Assembly (NCBI GenBank): GCA_014656175.1 | Contig: BNBX01000013.1 | Span: 62,001 to 126,000, forward strand | DNA length: 64,000 nt | Source of the DNA: Streptomyces werraensis | GTDB lineage: Bacteria > Actinomycetota > Actinomycetes > Streptomycetales > Streptomycetaceae | Direction: 5' to 3' | In this document: piece after piece, positions 50,356 to 59,383 of the stretch | Layout: every line of letters begins with the position of its first letter | Numbering within the stretch: position 1 is the first letter of the stretch | The notes under the pieces: generated by a model | What the model was told of the DNA's origin: nothing | Database searches by the model: none | The model's input: the letters and a program-made list of their open reading frames with translations, nothing else | Made by a program: the position numbers and the translations under genes

Positions 50356-51318
50356 TCAGCCGTACCGTGTGAACAGCGCGTCCAGGTAGTTCTCCAGGCG
50401 GCTGGTGAGGAGCTGCGGGGTCAGGTCCGTGCGGCCGAGGTCCCGCCAGGGGACCGCGACCTTTTCCGCGTCGCCGTAGCCCAGGGTGTCCAGGAGGCGC
50501 CAGTAGAGGTGGGCGGGGGCGTCCAGGGCGAGGGTGCCGCCGGCGGCGGTGTAGCGGTCGGCGAAGTCCATCCCGGCAGGGGCGCCGTGCAGCAGGGCGA
50601 GGGCGGTCGAGCAGTGCGCCACGTCCAGGTCGGCCGGGCCCCAGGAGGTCTCCACCCAGTCGACGACACCGCTGACCCGCGGGGCGTCGTCGGGGCCGGT
50701 GAGGAGGACGTTGCCGGGGTGGAAGTCCCGGTGCAGGAAGCAGCCCTCGAACGGCGGGGGTTCGCGGCGGATGACGTCGGCGGCCCGGTGCCACAGCTCG
50801 GCGCGGCGGGTGGCCGCGGGCGGTGTCACCCGGTCCGGGGAGGCCCATGCCTGGTAGGTGCGGGGGCGCCGGTGCGCGGGCACGGGCAGGCGGTGGATGC
50901 GGACGAGGAGGCGGGCCAGCACGTCGGCCCGGACCTCCGCGCCCTCGTCGTGCACGCGGACGGCTCCCGGGAGCCGGGTCATCAGCAAGGAGGGGTGGTC
51001 GCAGTGCCGGGCGGCCGGGTCCACCGCGACGAGTGTGGCCGCCGGGACCTCCGTAGGGGCGAGCAGGCGCAGGACGTCCGCCTCGCGGGTCAGCAGGCCC
51101 TCGGCGTGCCGCACGAAGAACGGCTCGACGAAGGAGCGCAGCACGAGGGAGCGGGGGCCGTCCGGGCCGGTGACGTCCAGGCGGCGCATCTGCGAGGTCC
51201 AGCCGCCGCGCAGCCGGTCCACCCGCTCGATGCGCTCCCCGGCGGACAGGGTCTTCTCCACCCAGACGCGGGTGGAGGCCCAGGAGTGATCGGTCGTGTC
51301 CTCGGTCGTGGCCCCCAT
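50356..51318 (-). CDS. APH-family phosphotransferase
   Basis: A 320-aa aminoglycoside-phosphotransferase-like kinase. The catalytic loop is CFLHRDFHPGNVLL and the metal-binding aspartate is in GVVDWVETSWGPADLDVAH. The ATP-binding region is at the N-terminus. Most such actinobacterial proteins act on small alcohols or macrolide-like compounds, and sequence alone does not give the substrate. There is no resistance-gene context. Confidence 0.87.
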   Translation of the reverse strand: MGATTEDTTDHSWASTRVWVEKTLSAGERIERVDRLRGGWTSQMRRLDVTGPDGPRSLVLRSFVEPFFVRHAEGLLTREADVLRLLAPTEVPAATLVAVDPAARHCDHPSLLMTRLPGAVRVHDEGAEVRADVLARLLVRIHRLPVPAHRRPRTYQAWASPDRVTPPAATRRAELWHRAADVIRREPPPFEGCFLHRDFHPGNVLLTGPDDAPRVSGVVDWVETSWGPADLDVAHCSTALALLHGAPAGMDFADRYTAAGGTLALDAPAHLYWRLLDTLGYGDAEKVAVPWRDLGRTDLTPQLLTSRLENYLDALFTRYG

Positions 51319-51452
51319 GCGGGCAGCATACGTACGCGGGGTGACGACCGGTCGAGGAATCGGATCAGGTGCTCGTTCGGCTTTTCCGGCTCGCAGAGCG
51401 GGAGCGCGGCCCGCCTCTCACCGGGTGTCGGCGCACGCTGCCGGCGGCGGGA

Positions 51453-53393
51453 TCACCGCAGGTCCGCGCACTCCTGCGCCTCCTCCAGGTACGTCGCCAC
51501 CGGACCCAGGGTCAGCAGGCCGGAGGCGGCTCCCGCGTGTTCGGCGCGCGCGTCGCGGAGGGCTGCCACGGCGCGGGCCGCGGTGTCCCGGTCGCCCAGA
51601 CGGACGGCGGCGCGGGCGGTCAGGCACCACAGCGCCTCCTGCATGTGGTCGGGCGGTGGCGCGGGGGCCGCGTTGAGTGCGGTGCGGGCCTGGGCCTCGC
51701 GGCCCTGGTCGAGCAGGAGGAGGGGTTCCGTCCAGGGGCGGTACGGGCCCAAGTCCAGGCGGGGGTCGGCGGGCGCGGGCCGGCCGTGCAGCAGGCGCAG
51801 GCCCAGCAGCGCGAGCGGGAGCAGGCCGCGGTGCAGGCCCGGCATGCCCGCCGTGCGGAGGGCCTCGTCGGCGGCGCGGTAGTGCGCGGCGACCGTGGCG
51901 GGGGACGGTCCGCCGGGCTCGGTGCTGCGGGTCGCCGCGGCCCGGGCCCGGAACCACGCCGTGAGGAGGGGGACGAGGGGCGCCTCGGTGGCGGCGGCGA
52001 GCCGTTCGGCGGCCCGCGCGTGCGCGGACGCGGCGTCCAGGTCGCCGAGGGCGGAGGCGGACTGGAGGCGTACGAGCCGGCCGAGCACGGCGAAGGCGGG
52101 CAGGTCGTGCGCGGTGGCCAGGTCGAGGATCTCGGCGCCGGTGCGGTCACGTACCGCCGCGAGCCCGGGGTGCGTGAAGGACTGCAGGTACACCCCGTTG
52201 AGGGCGAACGCCAGCAGGGCGGGATCGCCCAGGTCCAGGGCCAGCGCCTCGGCCCGCCGGGCCGCGTCCCGGGCACGGTCGCGCTCCGGCGGGGTCAGGC
52301 CGGCGCTGCGGCTCTCGACCGCGACCGTCGCCAGCAGGCGGACGGCCAGGTCGGCGGGGGCGTGGGGCCCGAGCGCGGTGAGGGTGCGGACGGCGGCCTC
52401 GACGACCGCCCGGGACTGCGCGGGGTCGTCGGCCCGGCTCCACAGGGCGGGCACGTCGTACGCGCCGATGATCCGGGCGGTGAGGGCGAGGTCACCGGTG
52501 CGTTCCGCCGCCGTGATCGCGGCGAGGCGGTCGCTGCGGGAGCGGATCAGCGCGTCGCCGCCCGCCAGGGCGAGGGTGCGGGCCAGGTCCACGGTGGTGC
52601 GCGGGCCGAGCGGGACGCCGGGGCCGGTCCAGGTGGCGGCCGGGGCGGCGGACGGGGCCGCACCGTTGAGGATGTCCGTCTCCAGGCGCAGCAGGTCGGC
52701 GCCCGGGTCGAGTCCGAGCTGGTCGGCCAGGGTGACGCGGGCGCGGCGGAGGGTGTCCAGCGCCTCGGCACGGCGGCCCGCGTGGTGCAGGGCGCGGGCG
52801 AGGAGCGTCCAGGCGGGCTCACGCCACGGGTGCACGGCGACGTGGTCGCGCAGGTCGGTGACCAGGCCGGCGCCCTCGCCCCGGTCGAGGAGGAGGCGGG
52901 CGCGCAGCTCGACGGCCTCCGCCCGCAGCTCCTCCAGCCGGACCCGCTCGCGTTCCGCCCATGCGGAGCCGGTCACGTCGGCGTAGGCGGGACCGCGCCA
53001 GGCCGCGAGCGCCTCACCGAGCGCGGCCACCTCGCCGGGGGTGCGGCGGGCGCGGGCCAGGGCGTCCTGGAAGCGGTGCACGTCGACGTCCTCGCGCGGC
53101 AGGCGCAGGGCGTAGCCGGGGCCCTCGGTGACCAGGACGCGGGGCGGGGTGCGGGGCGGCCGGTCCGGTTCGAGGGCGCGGCGCAGCGCGGCGACGAACG
53201 TGCGCAGGGCGCCGACGGCACGGGCCGGCGGCTGTTCGGCCCACAGGTCGTCGACGAGCGTCTCGGTGGTGACCATCCGCCCCTCGGCGGCGACGAGACG
53301 CCCGAGGACCTCACGGTGCCGGGGTCCGCCGAGGGGGACGGGGCCGCCGTCGTCCCGGAAGGCCCGGACGGCGCCGAGGACGTCGATGCGCAT
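51453..53393 (-). CDS. SARP-type transcriptional regulator
   Basis: A 646-aa AfsR/SARP-family protein. Residues 1-95 form an OmpR-like winged helix (GRLVAAEGRMVTTETLVDDLW). Residues 100-245 are the bacterial transcriptional activator domain (DVDVHRFQDALARAR to LGLDPGADLLRLETDIL). The C-terminal 400 residues are helical and TPR-like; no nucleotide-binding P-loop is seen, unlike AfsR. The ATG at 53393 has AGGA eight bases upstream. It is divergent from the hydrolase gene, which may be a target. No biosynthetic gene cluster adjoins it. Confidence 0.88.
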   Translation of the reverse strand: MRIDVLGAVRAFRDDGGPVPLGGPRHREVLGRLVAAEGRMVTTETLVDDLWAEQPPARAVGALRTFVAALRRALEPDRPPRTPPRVLVTEGPGYALRLPREDVDVHRFQDALARARRTPGEVAALGEALAAWRGPAYADVTGSAWAERERVRLEELRAEAVELRARLLLDRGEGAGLVTDLRDHVAVHPWREPAWTLLARALHHAGRRAEALDTLRRARVTLADQLGLDPGADLLRLETDILNGAAPSAAPAATWTGPGVPLGPRTTVDLARTLALAGGDALIRSRSDRLAAITAAERTGDLALTARIIGAYDVPALWSRADDPAQSRAVVEAAVRTLTALGPHAPADLAVRLLATVAVESRSAGLTPPERDRARDAARRAEALALDLGDPALLAFALNGVYLQSFTHPGLAAVRDRTGAEILDLATAHDLPAFAVLGRLVRLQSASALGDLDAASAHARAAERLAAATEAPLVPLLTAWFRARAAATRSTEPGGPSPATVAAHYRAADEALRTAGMPGLHRGLLPLALLGLRLLHGRPAPADPRLDLGPYRPWTEPLLLLDQGREAQARTALNAAPAPPPDHMQEALWCLTARAAVRLGDRDTAARAVAALRDARAEHAGAASGLLTLGPVATYLEEAQECADLR

Positions 53394-53545
53394 GGTGTCC
53401 ATCCTGGGGGTGGCCGGGGGCGAAGGAGTGCGCGCCCTCACTCCGGCGTGCCGAGCCCTCGCTCCGCCGTACTGATCCGCTGCTCATCGCCGTGTCCCAC
53501 GCTGCTCCGGTACCCACCCCCTGAAGAAACGGACGCACCACCCCT

Positions 53546-54424
53546 ATGACACCCACCATTCCCGGCTTCGAGCACCTCCGGCTGCCCGGCGTGGACGGCG
53601 TCGAGCTGGCGGCAGCCGTCGGCGGGCACGGCAGCCCCGTCGTGCTGCTGCACGGGTTCCCGCAGACCCACCTCATGTGGCGGCACGTCGCCGAGCGGCT
53701 CGCCGACCGGCACACCGTGATCTGCCCCGACCTGCGCGGCTACGGCGCCAGCGACAAGCCGGCCGCCGACAGCCCCGGCGTCTACGCCAAGCGCACCATG
53801 GCGGCCGACGTCGTGGCGCTGGCCGCCGCGCTGGGTCACGACCGCTTCGCCCTCGTCGGGCACGACCGGGGGGCCCTCGTCGCCTTCCGGGCCGGGCTCG
53901 ACCACCCGGAGACCGTCACCCATCTCGGCATCCTCGACGTCGTGCCGACGCTCGACATGTGGGACGTCCTGCACGGCGTCTCCGCGGCGGTCGCCTTCCA
54001 CCTGTATCTGATGGCGCAGCCGCCCGGGCTTCCGGAGACGATGATCGCGGGGAGCGCGGACGCCTTCTTCGGGTCGTTCCTCGACGCCTGGGCAGGCGGG
54101 CCGGAGGCGCTGCCGCCGGACGTGCGGGCCGCGTATCTGCGGGCGAGCCGCGCGGCGGTGCCGTCGATCGTCGCCGACTACCGGGCCTCGGCGACCGTCG
54201 ACATCGAGCACGACCGGGCCGACCGGGACGCGGGTACCCGGCTCACCGTGCCGGTGACGGTCCTCCAGCAGGACTGGGGCGCCCGGCTGGGCTACGACGC
54301 ATCGGCGGTGTGGCGGGCCTGGGCGCCGGACCTGGACCACCGGCTGACCGGGGCCGGGCACTTCATGGCCGAGGAGGCGCCCGAGGAGGTGACGGCGGCG
54401 ATCCGGGAACTGTTGACCCGGTGA
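53546..54424 (+). CDS. Alpha/beta hydrolase, haloacetate-dehalogenase-like
   Basis: A 292-aa alpha/beta hydrolase. HGFPQTHLMWRHVAERLADRHTVICPDLRGYG and LVGHDRGALVAFR closely follow fluoroacetate dehalogenases; the nucleophile is the Asp of GHDRG. The acid (LDVVPT) and histidine (GAGHFMAEEAP) are present, as is the tyrosine of ADYRA. Two pocket residues differ: the second substrate-binding arginine is leucine (HDRGAL), and the tryptophan after the active-site histidine of the cap is leucine (FHLYL). The substrate is therefore probably not fluoroacetate; an epoxide or another ester-like compound is possible. Confidence 0.85.
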   Translation: MTPTIPGFEHLRLPGVDGVELAAAVGGHGSPVVLLHGFPQTHLMWRHVAERLADRHTVICPDLRGYGASDKPAADSPGVYAKRTMAADVVALAAALGHDRFALVGHDRGALVAFRAGLDHPETVTHLGILDVVPTLDMWDVLHGVSAAVAFHLYLMAQPPGLPETMIAGSADAFFGSFLDAWAGGPEALPPDVRAAYLRASRAAVPSIVADYRASATVDIEHDRADRDAGTRLTVPVTVLQQDWGARLGYDASAVWRAWAPDLDHRLTGAGHFMAEEAPEEVTAAIRELLTR

Positions 54425-54456
54425 CGAGCCCGACGACAGAATCACCCCTGGCGGGA

Positions 54457-54473
54457 ATACCCCTAGGGGGTAT
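54457..54473. promoter_or_regulatory. CsoR-type operator
   Basis: ATACCCCTAGGGGGTAT is a near-perfect palindrome of the G/C-tract type flanked by ATA/TAT that CsoR-family copper sensors bind. It lies 63 bases before the preferred start of the DUF4396 gene. No csoR gene is in the window, so the sensor would act in trans. Confidence 0.7.
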
Positions 54474-54536
54474 ATCGTTCGAGGTGTGCGCGAGGACGGC
54501 ACCGTCCCCGTGACGCTGCGAAGGGGGATGAGGTCC

Positions 54537-55010
54537 ATGGACCACGCCATGCACCACCACACCGGTGCCGCGCCCGGCGCGACCTGGTCGACGGCGGTAC
54601 GGGCGACGCTGCACTGCCTGCTCGGCTGCGCCGTCGGCGAGATCCTCGGCATGGCCGTCGGCACGGCCCTGCTGTGGGGCAACGTCCCGACGATGGCCCT
54701 GGCCATCGGCCTGGCCTTCGTCTTCGGCTACTCCTTCACCCTCTTCGCCGTGGTGCGCGCCGGGGTGTCGCCGAAGGCCGCCGTGAAGATCGCGCTGGCC
54801 GCCGACACCGTCTCCATCGCGGTGATGGAGCTGGTCGACAACGCCATCATCGCGCTCACCCCGGGGGCGATGGACGCCCAGTTGTCCGAGGGCCTGTTCT
54901 GGTACGCGCTGCTCGGCGGCTTCGCCGTCGCGTTCCTGGTCACCACCCCGGTCAACAAGTGGATGATCGGCCGGGGCAAGGGCCACGCGGTGGTCCACGC
55001 CCACCACTGA
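54537..55010 (+). CDS. DUF4396 His-rich membrane protein
   Basis: A 157-aa protein with four hydrophobic segments (LLGCAVGEILGMAVGTALLW, MALAIGLAFVFGYSFTLFAVV, the region around VSIAVMELVDNAIIAL, and LLGGFAVAFLVTTPV). Histidine clusters stand at both ends: MDHAMHHH at the start and HAVVHAHH at the C-terminus. These, with the CsoR-type operator upstream, point to a metal, probably copper, role. The ATG at 54537 has AAGGGGG nine bases upstream. Earlier in-frame starts at 54486 and 54528 have worse spacing. Confidence 0.8.
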   Translation: MDHAMHHHTGAAPGATWSTAVRATLHCLLGCAVGEILGMAVGTALLWGNVPTMALAIGLAFVFGYSFTLFAVVRAGVSPKAAVKIALAADTVSIAVMELVDNAIIALTPGAMDAQLSEGLFWYALLGGFAVAFLVTTPVNKWMIGRGKGHAVVHAHH

Positions 55011-55042
55011 CCCCGCCCCGGCCCACCGGCCGGCACCGCCGG

Positions 55043-55657
55043 TCAGCTCCCGCCGGTCCCCTCCGCGTCGGCCAGCAGTCTCCGCAGGTCGGCGCGGGCG
55101 CGGGCGACGCGGGAGCGGACCGTGCCGACCGGGCAGCCGGTGCGCGCGGCCACGTCCGCGTACGGCAGCCCGGCGAGCTGGGTGAGGAGGAACGCCTCCC
55201 GCCGCTCGTCCGGCAGCGTGGCCAGCAGGGCGAGCAGGGCCACTCCGTCGTCGAAGCCGGGCAGGCCGCGCGGCTGGGACCGCTCCACGGCCGCCCGCCA
55301 GTCCGGCGCGTCCGAGAGCCGGGGCCGGGTGGCGGCGTACCGGTGGCTGTCGACGACGGCCCGGCGGGCTATGGCCAGCAGCCACACCCGCGCCGGTGCA
55401 CGGCCCTCGAAGCGGTGCAGTCCGGCGAGGGCGCGCAGGAAGGTGTCCTGCGCGAGGTCGTCCACAGCCTGCGGATCGCCGCACAGGTGGGTGACGTAGC
55501 GGAGCACGTCGCGGTGCAGGGCGCGGACGAACCGGTCGCCGGCGTCCGCGTCGCCGCTCCGGGCGGCCAGCGCCCAGGCCGTCGTGGAGGCGTCGGCCGA
55601 CGCGTCGCGCCCTGTGGGCGTGGGGGCATGGGCACGGGGCAGGGCAGAGGTGATCAC
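55043..55657 (-). CDS. ECF-type RNA polymerase sigma factor
   Basis: A 204-aa sigma-70-family factor. Region 2 is at about 45-110 (YVTHLCGDPQAVDDLAQDTFLRALAGLHRFEG) and region 4 at about 135-190 (LPDERREAFLLTQLAGLPYADVAARTGCPVGTVRSRVARARADLRRLL). The GTG at 55657 has AAGGA seven bases upstream. No anti-sigma gene follows. The neighbouring His-rich membrane proteins suggest a role in metal or envelope response, which is inference. Confidence 0.92.
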   Translation of the reverse strand: MITSALPRAHAPTPTGRDASADASTTAWALAARSGDADAGDRFVRALHRDVLRYVTHLCGDPQAVDDLAQDTFLRALAGLHRFEGRAPARVWLLAIARRAVVDSHRYAATRPRLSDAPDWRAAVERSQPRGLPGFDDGVALLALLATLPDERREAFLLTQLAGLPYADVAARTGCPVGTVRSRVARARADLRRLLADAEGTGGS

Positions 55658-55825
55658 CTGATGTCCTTCTCTGAGTCCGTGGTCCGGAAGCGGGGCAGCG
55701 CGCCGCACGCTCCGGTGAGCAGGGGAAACGGCCCTACGGCCACACGGGCGCCCGTGACGGCGCCCCGAAGGTGTGGGCGTACGGCCGGTGACCCGGGGCG
55801 TACGACGGACGTCCCGGGTGGATCA

Positions 55826-55844
55826 GCTGTCGTCAGGCGACAGC
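55826..55844 (-). terminator. Small hairpin at the end of the His-rich membrane gene
   Basis: GCTGTCG (55826-55832) pairs perfectly with CGACAGC (55838-55844) around TCAGG. It spans the stop codon of the gene at 55833-56519. It has no U-tract and may instead affect read-through into the sigma-factor gene. Confidence 0.35.
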
Positions 55845-56519
55845 GGTCCCCCTGGGCGGACCCCGCGAGGTGAGCGCGTGGACGAGGAGCCGCAGGGCCG
55901 GCCTGCGCTCCGAACGGGGCCGGCGCGGGCGGACCCGGGGGCGTCCGAGGGCGGGCGGAAGCCGCAGCGGCAGCCGCAGCGGCGCGGTCAGCCGGCCTGC
56001 CACAGCCCGCAGGATGCGGAACGCGGCCCGCTCGCCGTGTCCCAGCCACAGGCCGGTGAGCAGCGCGGCGAGCAGGTGGGCGGCGAGCATCCCGGACGAC
56101 GCCCCGTCACCGCCGGCGGCCAGGGCAGGGCCCCCGGAGCCCTCCAGGGCCACCGAGCCGTCGAAGCCCGCGGAACCTTCCGACCCCGCGAGGCCCGTAG
56201 CGCCCTCGACCGGCGGATGCCCCGCCCCCGTATGGGCCGCGTGCAGCCCGTGCGCCTCGTGCGCGCGCGCCGCCCCCAGCGAAAACACCTGGTGCAGCGC
56301 CGTCTGCGCGACGACCGCGACCCCGACGACCGCCGGCAGCCCGCGTTCCCGCCCGGCCAGGCACCACCCGGCCGCGCCCGTCGCGACGGCGCCCGCGCCC
56401 AGCGTCCAGCCCGGGACATGGCTGCCGGACATCAGCACGTGGCCCAGGGCGGCGAGCAGCACGCAGACGGCCGCGAACACCGCGGCCCGTACCGTGCGCA
56501 CGCCCCACCCTGCCGTCAT
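55833..56519 (-). CDS. Integral membrane protein with His-rich loop
   Basis: A 228-aa protein with four or five hydrophobic helices (AAVFAAVCVLLAALGHVLM, GAVATGAAGWCLAG, AVVGVAVVAQTALHQVF and AAHLLAALLTGLWLG). The loop between helices 3 and 4 contains HEAHGLHAAHTGAGH, a likely metal-binding stretch, followed by a glycine/serine-rich linker. The C-terminus is strongly basic. It lies 175 bases upstream of the ECF sigma gene on the same strand. I do not recognise a named family. Confidence 0.75.
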   Translation of the reverse strand: MTAGWGVRTVRAAVFAAVCVLLAALGHVLMSGSHVPGWTLGAGAVATGAAGWCLAGRERGLPAVVGVAVVAQTALHQVFSLGAARAHEAHGLHAAHTGAGHPPVEGATGLAGSEGSAGFDGSVALEGSGGPALAAGGDGASSGMLAAHLLAALLTGLWLGHGERAAFRILRAVAGRLTAPLRLPLRLPPALGRPRVRPRRPRSERRPALRLLVHALTSRGPPRGTAVA

Positions 56520-56714
56520 CGCACCTCATCCTGGCACCCGGGCCGGCCCTGCCTCAGGTGAACGGGGACACCGGGCGTACGAGCCCGGCGCACGGATCCA
56601 CAGGACGCTCAGCGGCGAGCTCGCCGGCAGGTGACCGGACGGCGCGGGGCCGCCCCGGGAACCGGTCAGTTTCCGAGAAGCGCCGACGGCCGGGGCGACC
56701 CTACCGTCGACGGC

Positions 56715-57344
56715 ATGAACTCCATCGACTCCGTCACGCTGGAGGTGGCCGACCCCACGGCCGCCGCACGCTTCTACTCCGACGCCTTCGGCCTGGACCG
56801 GGAGCGGGTGCGCCTGCGCCCGTCCGACGAGCCCACGAGCGGCTTCCGCGGCTTCACCCTGTCGCTGGTCCTGTCCCAGCCCGGTGACGTCGACGCGTTG
56901 CACCGCGCCGCCCTCGACGCGGGCGCCAGCCGGCTGAAGCCCGCCGAGAAGTCACTCTGGGGCTACGGCGGCGTCGTCCAGGCGCCCGACGGCACGATCT
57001 GGCAGCTGGTGACCTCGACGAAGAAGAACACCGGCCCGGTCACCCGGACGATCGACGAGATCGTGCTGCTGCTCGGCGTCGAGGACGTGAAAGCCTCCAA
57101 GCAGTTCTACGTCGAGCGCGGGCTCACCGTCGGAAAGAGCTTCGGCGGCAAGTACGTCGAGTTCGCGGGCGACCCCGGCAGCATCAAGCTGTCGCTGTAC
57201 AAGCGCAAGGCGCTGGGGAAGGTCGCGGGCGTGTCCACCGAGGGCGGCGGCTCCCACCGCATCGCCCTCACCAGCCCCGTGGGCCCCTTCACCGACCCCG
57301 ACGGCTTCGTCTGCGAGGCGCCGGAGCGCAAGCCGGACGAGTGA
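56715..57344 (+). CDS. VOC/glyoxalase-family protein
   Basis: A 209-aa protein made of two vicinal-oxygen-chelate half-domains: residues 1-105 (VTLEVADPTAAARFYSDAFGL to GGVVQAPDGTIWQL) and 112-205 (DEIVLLLGVEDVKASKQFYVERGL to FTDPDGFVCEAP). The ATG at 56715 opens the first domain directly. Function is not predictable; members are isomerases, dioxygenases or drug-binding proteins. Confidence 0.85.
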   Translation: MNSIDSVTLEVADPTAAARFYSDAFGLDRERVRLRPSDEPTSGFRGFTLSLVLSQPGDVDALHRAALDAGASRLKPAEKSLWGYGGVVQAPDGTIWQLVTSTKKNTGPVTRTIDEIVLLLGVEDVKASKQFYVERGLTVGKSFGGKYVEFAGDPGSIKLSLYKRKALGKVAGVSTEGGGSHRIALTSPVGPFTDPDGFVCEAPERKPDE

Positions 57345-57368
57345 GACGCCGCTGCCCGGAGGGACGGG

Positions 57369-58076
57369 TCACTCCAGTACGTGCCGCAGGTAGGCCGTCG
57401 GGTCGGCGAGGTAGCGGCGCCAGTGGTCGACCAGGGCGAGGTCCTGCCAGGCGGTGCGCCGGATGCCGTGGTCGCCGACCTCGACGACGTCCGCACCCGG
57501 CAGGGCGGTCAGCAGGGGGGAGTGGGTGGCGCACACCACCTGCGCGCCGGCCCGCGTCAGCCGGTCGATGTGGCCGAGCAGTTCCAGGCACGAGGAGAAG
57601 GACAGGGCCGCCTCGGGCTCGTCCATGACATACAGGCCGGGGCGCAGGAACTTGTCGCGGAACGCCGCGAGGAAGCCCTCGCCGTGACTGCGCTCGTCCG
57701 GCGCGAGGCCCTCCCGGCCGAGGGCGTCCAGGGCGGTCTCGGCGCGCAGGAAGAAGCCCTGGCGGGCGGACCAGGAGGCGAGCATGCGGCGGCCGCGGGG
57801 CGCGGCGTCGAAGCGGATGTGCTCTCCCAGCACCGAGTTGGTGCGTGGGCTCGCGTACCGCCACTCGTGCGAGCCGCCCCACGGGTCCAGGCCGAAACCC
57901 TCGGCGAGCGCCTCGACCAGGGTCGACTTGCCGGAGCCGTTCTCCCCGACGACGAACGTCACCGGGGCGGTGAACCGCAGACCGCCGTCGAGAAGCGCGC
58001 GGACGCACGGGACCGACCAGGGCCACTCCCCCGCGTCGTACGCACCCCTATGGGCGTACACACGTTCGATGATCAC
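57369..58076 (-). CDS. AAA-type ATPase (ABC/SMC-like)
   Basis: A 235-aa soluble ATPase. Walker A is VVGENGSGKSTLVEALA near residue 43. Walker B is LYVMDEPEAALSFSS near 155, and the switch histidine is in VVCATHSPLL. This is the short form of the predicted ATPase group that stands alone in many bacteria. It is convergent with the VOC gene. The cellular role is unknown; there is no partner nuclease gene beside it. Confidence 0.87.
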   Translation of the reverse strand: MIIERVYAHRGAYDAGEWPWSVPCVRALLDGGLRFTAPVTFVVGENGSGKSTLVEALAEGFGLDPWGGSHEWRYASPRTNSVLGEHIRFDAAPRGRRMLASWSARQGFFLRAETALDALGREGLAPDERSHGEGFLAAFRDKFLRPGLYVMDEPEAALSFSSCLELLGHIDRLTRAGAQVVCATHSPLLTALPGADVVEVGDHGIRRTAWQDLALVDHWRRYLADPTAYLRHVLE

Positions 58077-58117
58077 GGGACGAGTCTACGGGGCGGCCCG
58101 GCGGGCAGCCCGCCCGC

Positions 58118-59383
58118 TCACTTGGTGCCCACCGTCCGCAGCACCGTCAGCACCAGGGTCCGCGCCGTCTCCACCACCTCCCGCACGCTCACGTGCTCCC
58201 GCTCGCTGTGCGCCACCGCGATGTCGCCCGGGCCGTACTGCAGGGCCGGTATCCCCGCGCCGGTGTAGTGCCGCAGGTCGCTGCCGTACGTCGCCCCGCG
58301 CCGCCGGGGCACGCCCCCGCCCGTCGCGTCGGCGTGCGCGGCGCCGACCGCGTCCGCGAGGGGGTGCCCCTCGGGCAGCATGCCGCTCGCGAACTGCCCG
58401 CCCGGCCAGGTCACCGTCGCCGGGTGGTCGCGCAGCCAGGGGTCCGCGGCGCACGCCTCGGCCACGCACCGCTCCAGCGCGGCGCGCGCCCGGGCCGGGT
58501 CCTCGCCGAGCCGTACGCCGAACCTGCCCTCCGCGACCAGCAGGTCCGGCACACTGCTGGCCCAGTCCCCCGCCCGCAGCGTGCCCACCGACAGGCCGTA
58601 CGGGACCGGGTACTCCGCGAGCAGCGGGTCCGGGTCCCGGTTCCGCTCCTCCTCCAGCGCGGCCAGCGCCCGGTGCAGCGGCAGGTAGGCGTCGACCGCG
58701 CTGACGCCCTGCTCCCGGGAGCTGCCGTGCGCGGCCTTTCCCGGCACGGCGATCCGGAACGTCAGCGCGCCCGCGTTGGCGGTGATCAGGGTGGAGGCGG
58801 TGGGTTCGGCGATGACGCACGCGTCGCCGGTGTGACCGCGCCGCAGCGTGCCGAACGCGCCGAGGCCGCCGTCCTCCTCGCCGACGACGAAGTGCACGGC
58901 GACCCGGCCGCGCAGCCGGATCCCGGCCGCCCGTATCGCGGCGAGCGCGGCGAGGTGCGCCGCCAGACCGGCCTTCATGTCGCACGCCCCGCGCCCGTGC
59001 ACCAGGTCCCCTGTCGCCCGCGGCACGAACGGGTCCCCGTCCCACGCGGCCAGGTCCCCCGGCGGTACGACGTCGACGTGGCCCTGGAGGATCAGCGTCG
59101 GCCCGTCGCCCCCGTCGGGCGTCGTCCCGACCAGCCCCCACGCCTCCTCGCGCGGCGCCTCCGTGCCGGGGAAGTCCGGGTCGGCGCGCAGCGCGGGCAG
59201 GTCCATCGACCACAGGTCGACGTCCAGTCCCAGCCACTCAAGCCGCCCGGCGAGCTGGTGCTGCAGCTCCGATTCGGCGGCGCTCCCCGTGACGCTCGGC
59301 ACGGAGATCAGCTCCATCAGTGTCCGCGCGGTCGCCGCAGCGTCCACCGCGGCCAGCGCGGCACTCTCGTCATCGCTCAGCAT
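58118..59383 (-). CDS. M20-family metallopeptidase (ArgE/DapE type)
   Basis: A 421-aa zinc hydrolase that removes acyl groups or cleaves small peptides. Zinc ligands and catalytic residues are visible in LILQGHVDVVP (His, Asp), HGRGACDMKAG (bridging Asp), VVGEEDGG (catalytic and metal Glu), CVIAEPT (metal Glu/Asp site) and SEREHVSV (His). The ATG at 59383 has GGAGGGG upstream. The substrate is not set by sequence. Confidence 0.9.
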   Translation of the reverse strand: MLSDDESAALAAVDAAATARTLMELISVPSVTGSAAESELQHQLAGRLEWLGLDVDLWSMDLPALRADPDFPGTEAPREEAWGLVGTTPDGGDGPTLILQGHVDVVPPGDLAAWDGDPFVPRATGDLVHGRGACDMKAGLAAHLAALAAIRAAGIRLRGRVAVHFVVGEEDGGLGAFGTLRRGHTGDACVIAEPTASTLITANAGALTFRIAVPGKAAHGSSREQGVSAVDAYLPLHRALAALEEERNRDPDPLLAEYPVPYGLSVGTLRAGDWASSVPDLLVAEGRFGVRLGEDPARARAALERCVAEACAADPWLRDHPATVTWPGGQFASGMLPEGHPLADAVGAAHADATGGGVPRRRGATYGSDLRHYTGAGIPALQYGPGDIAVAHSEREHVSVREVVETARTLVLTVLRTVGTK

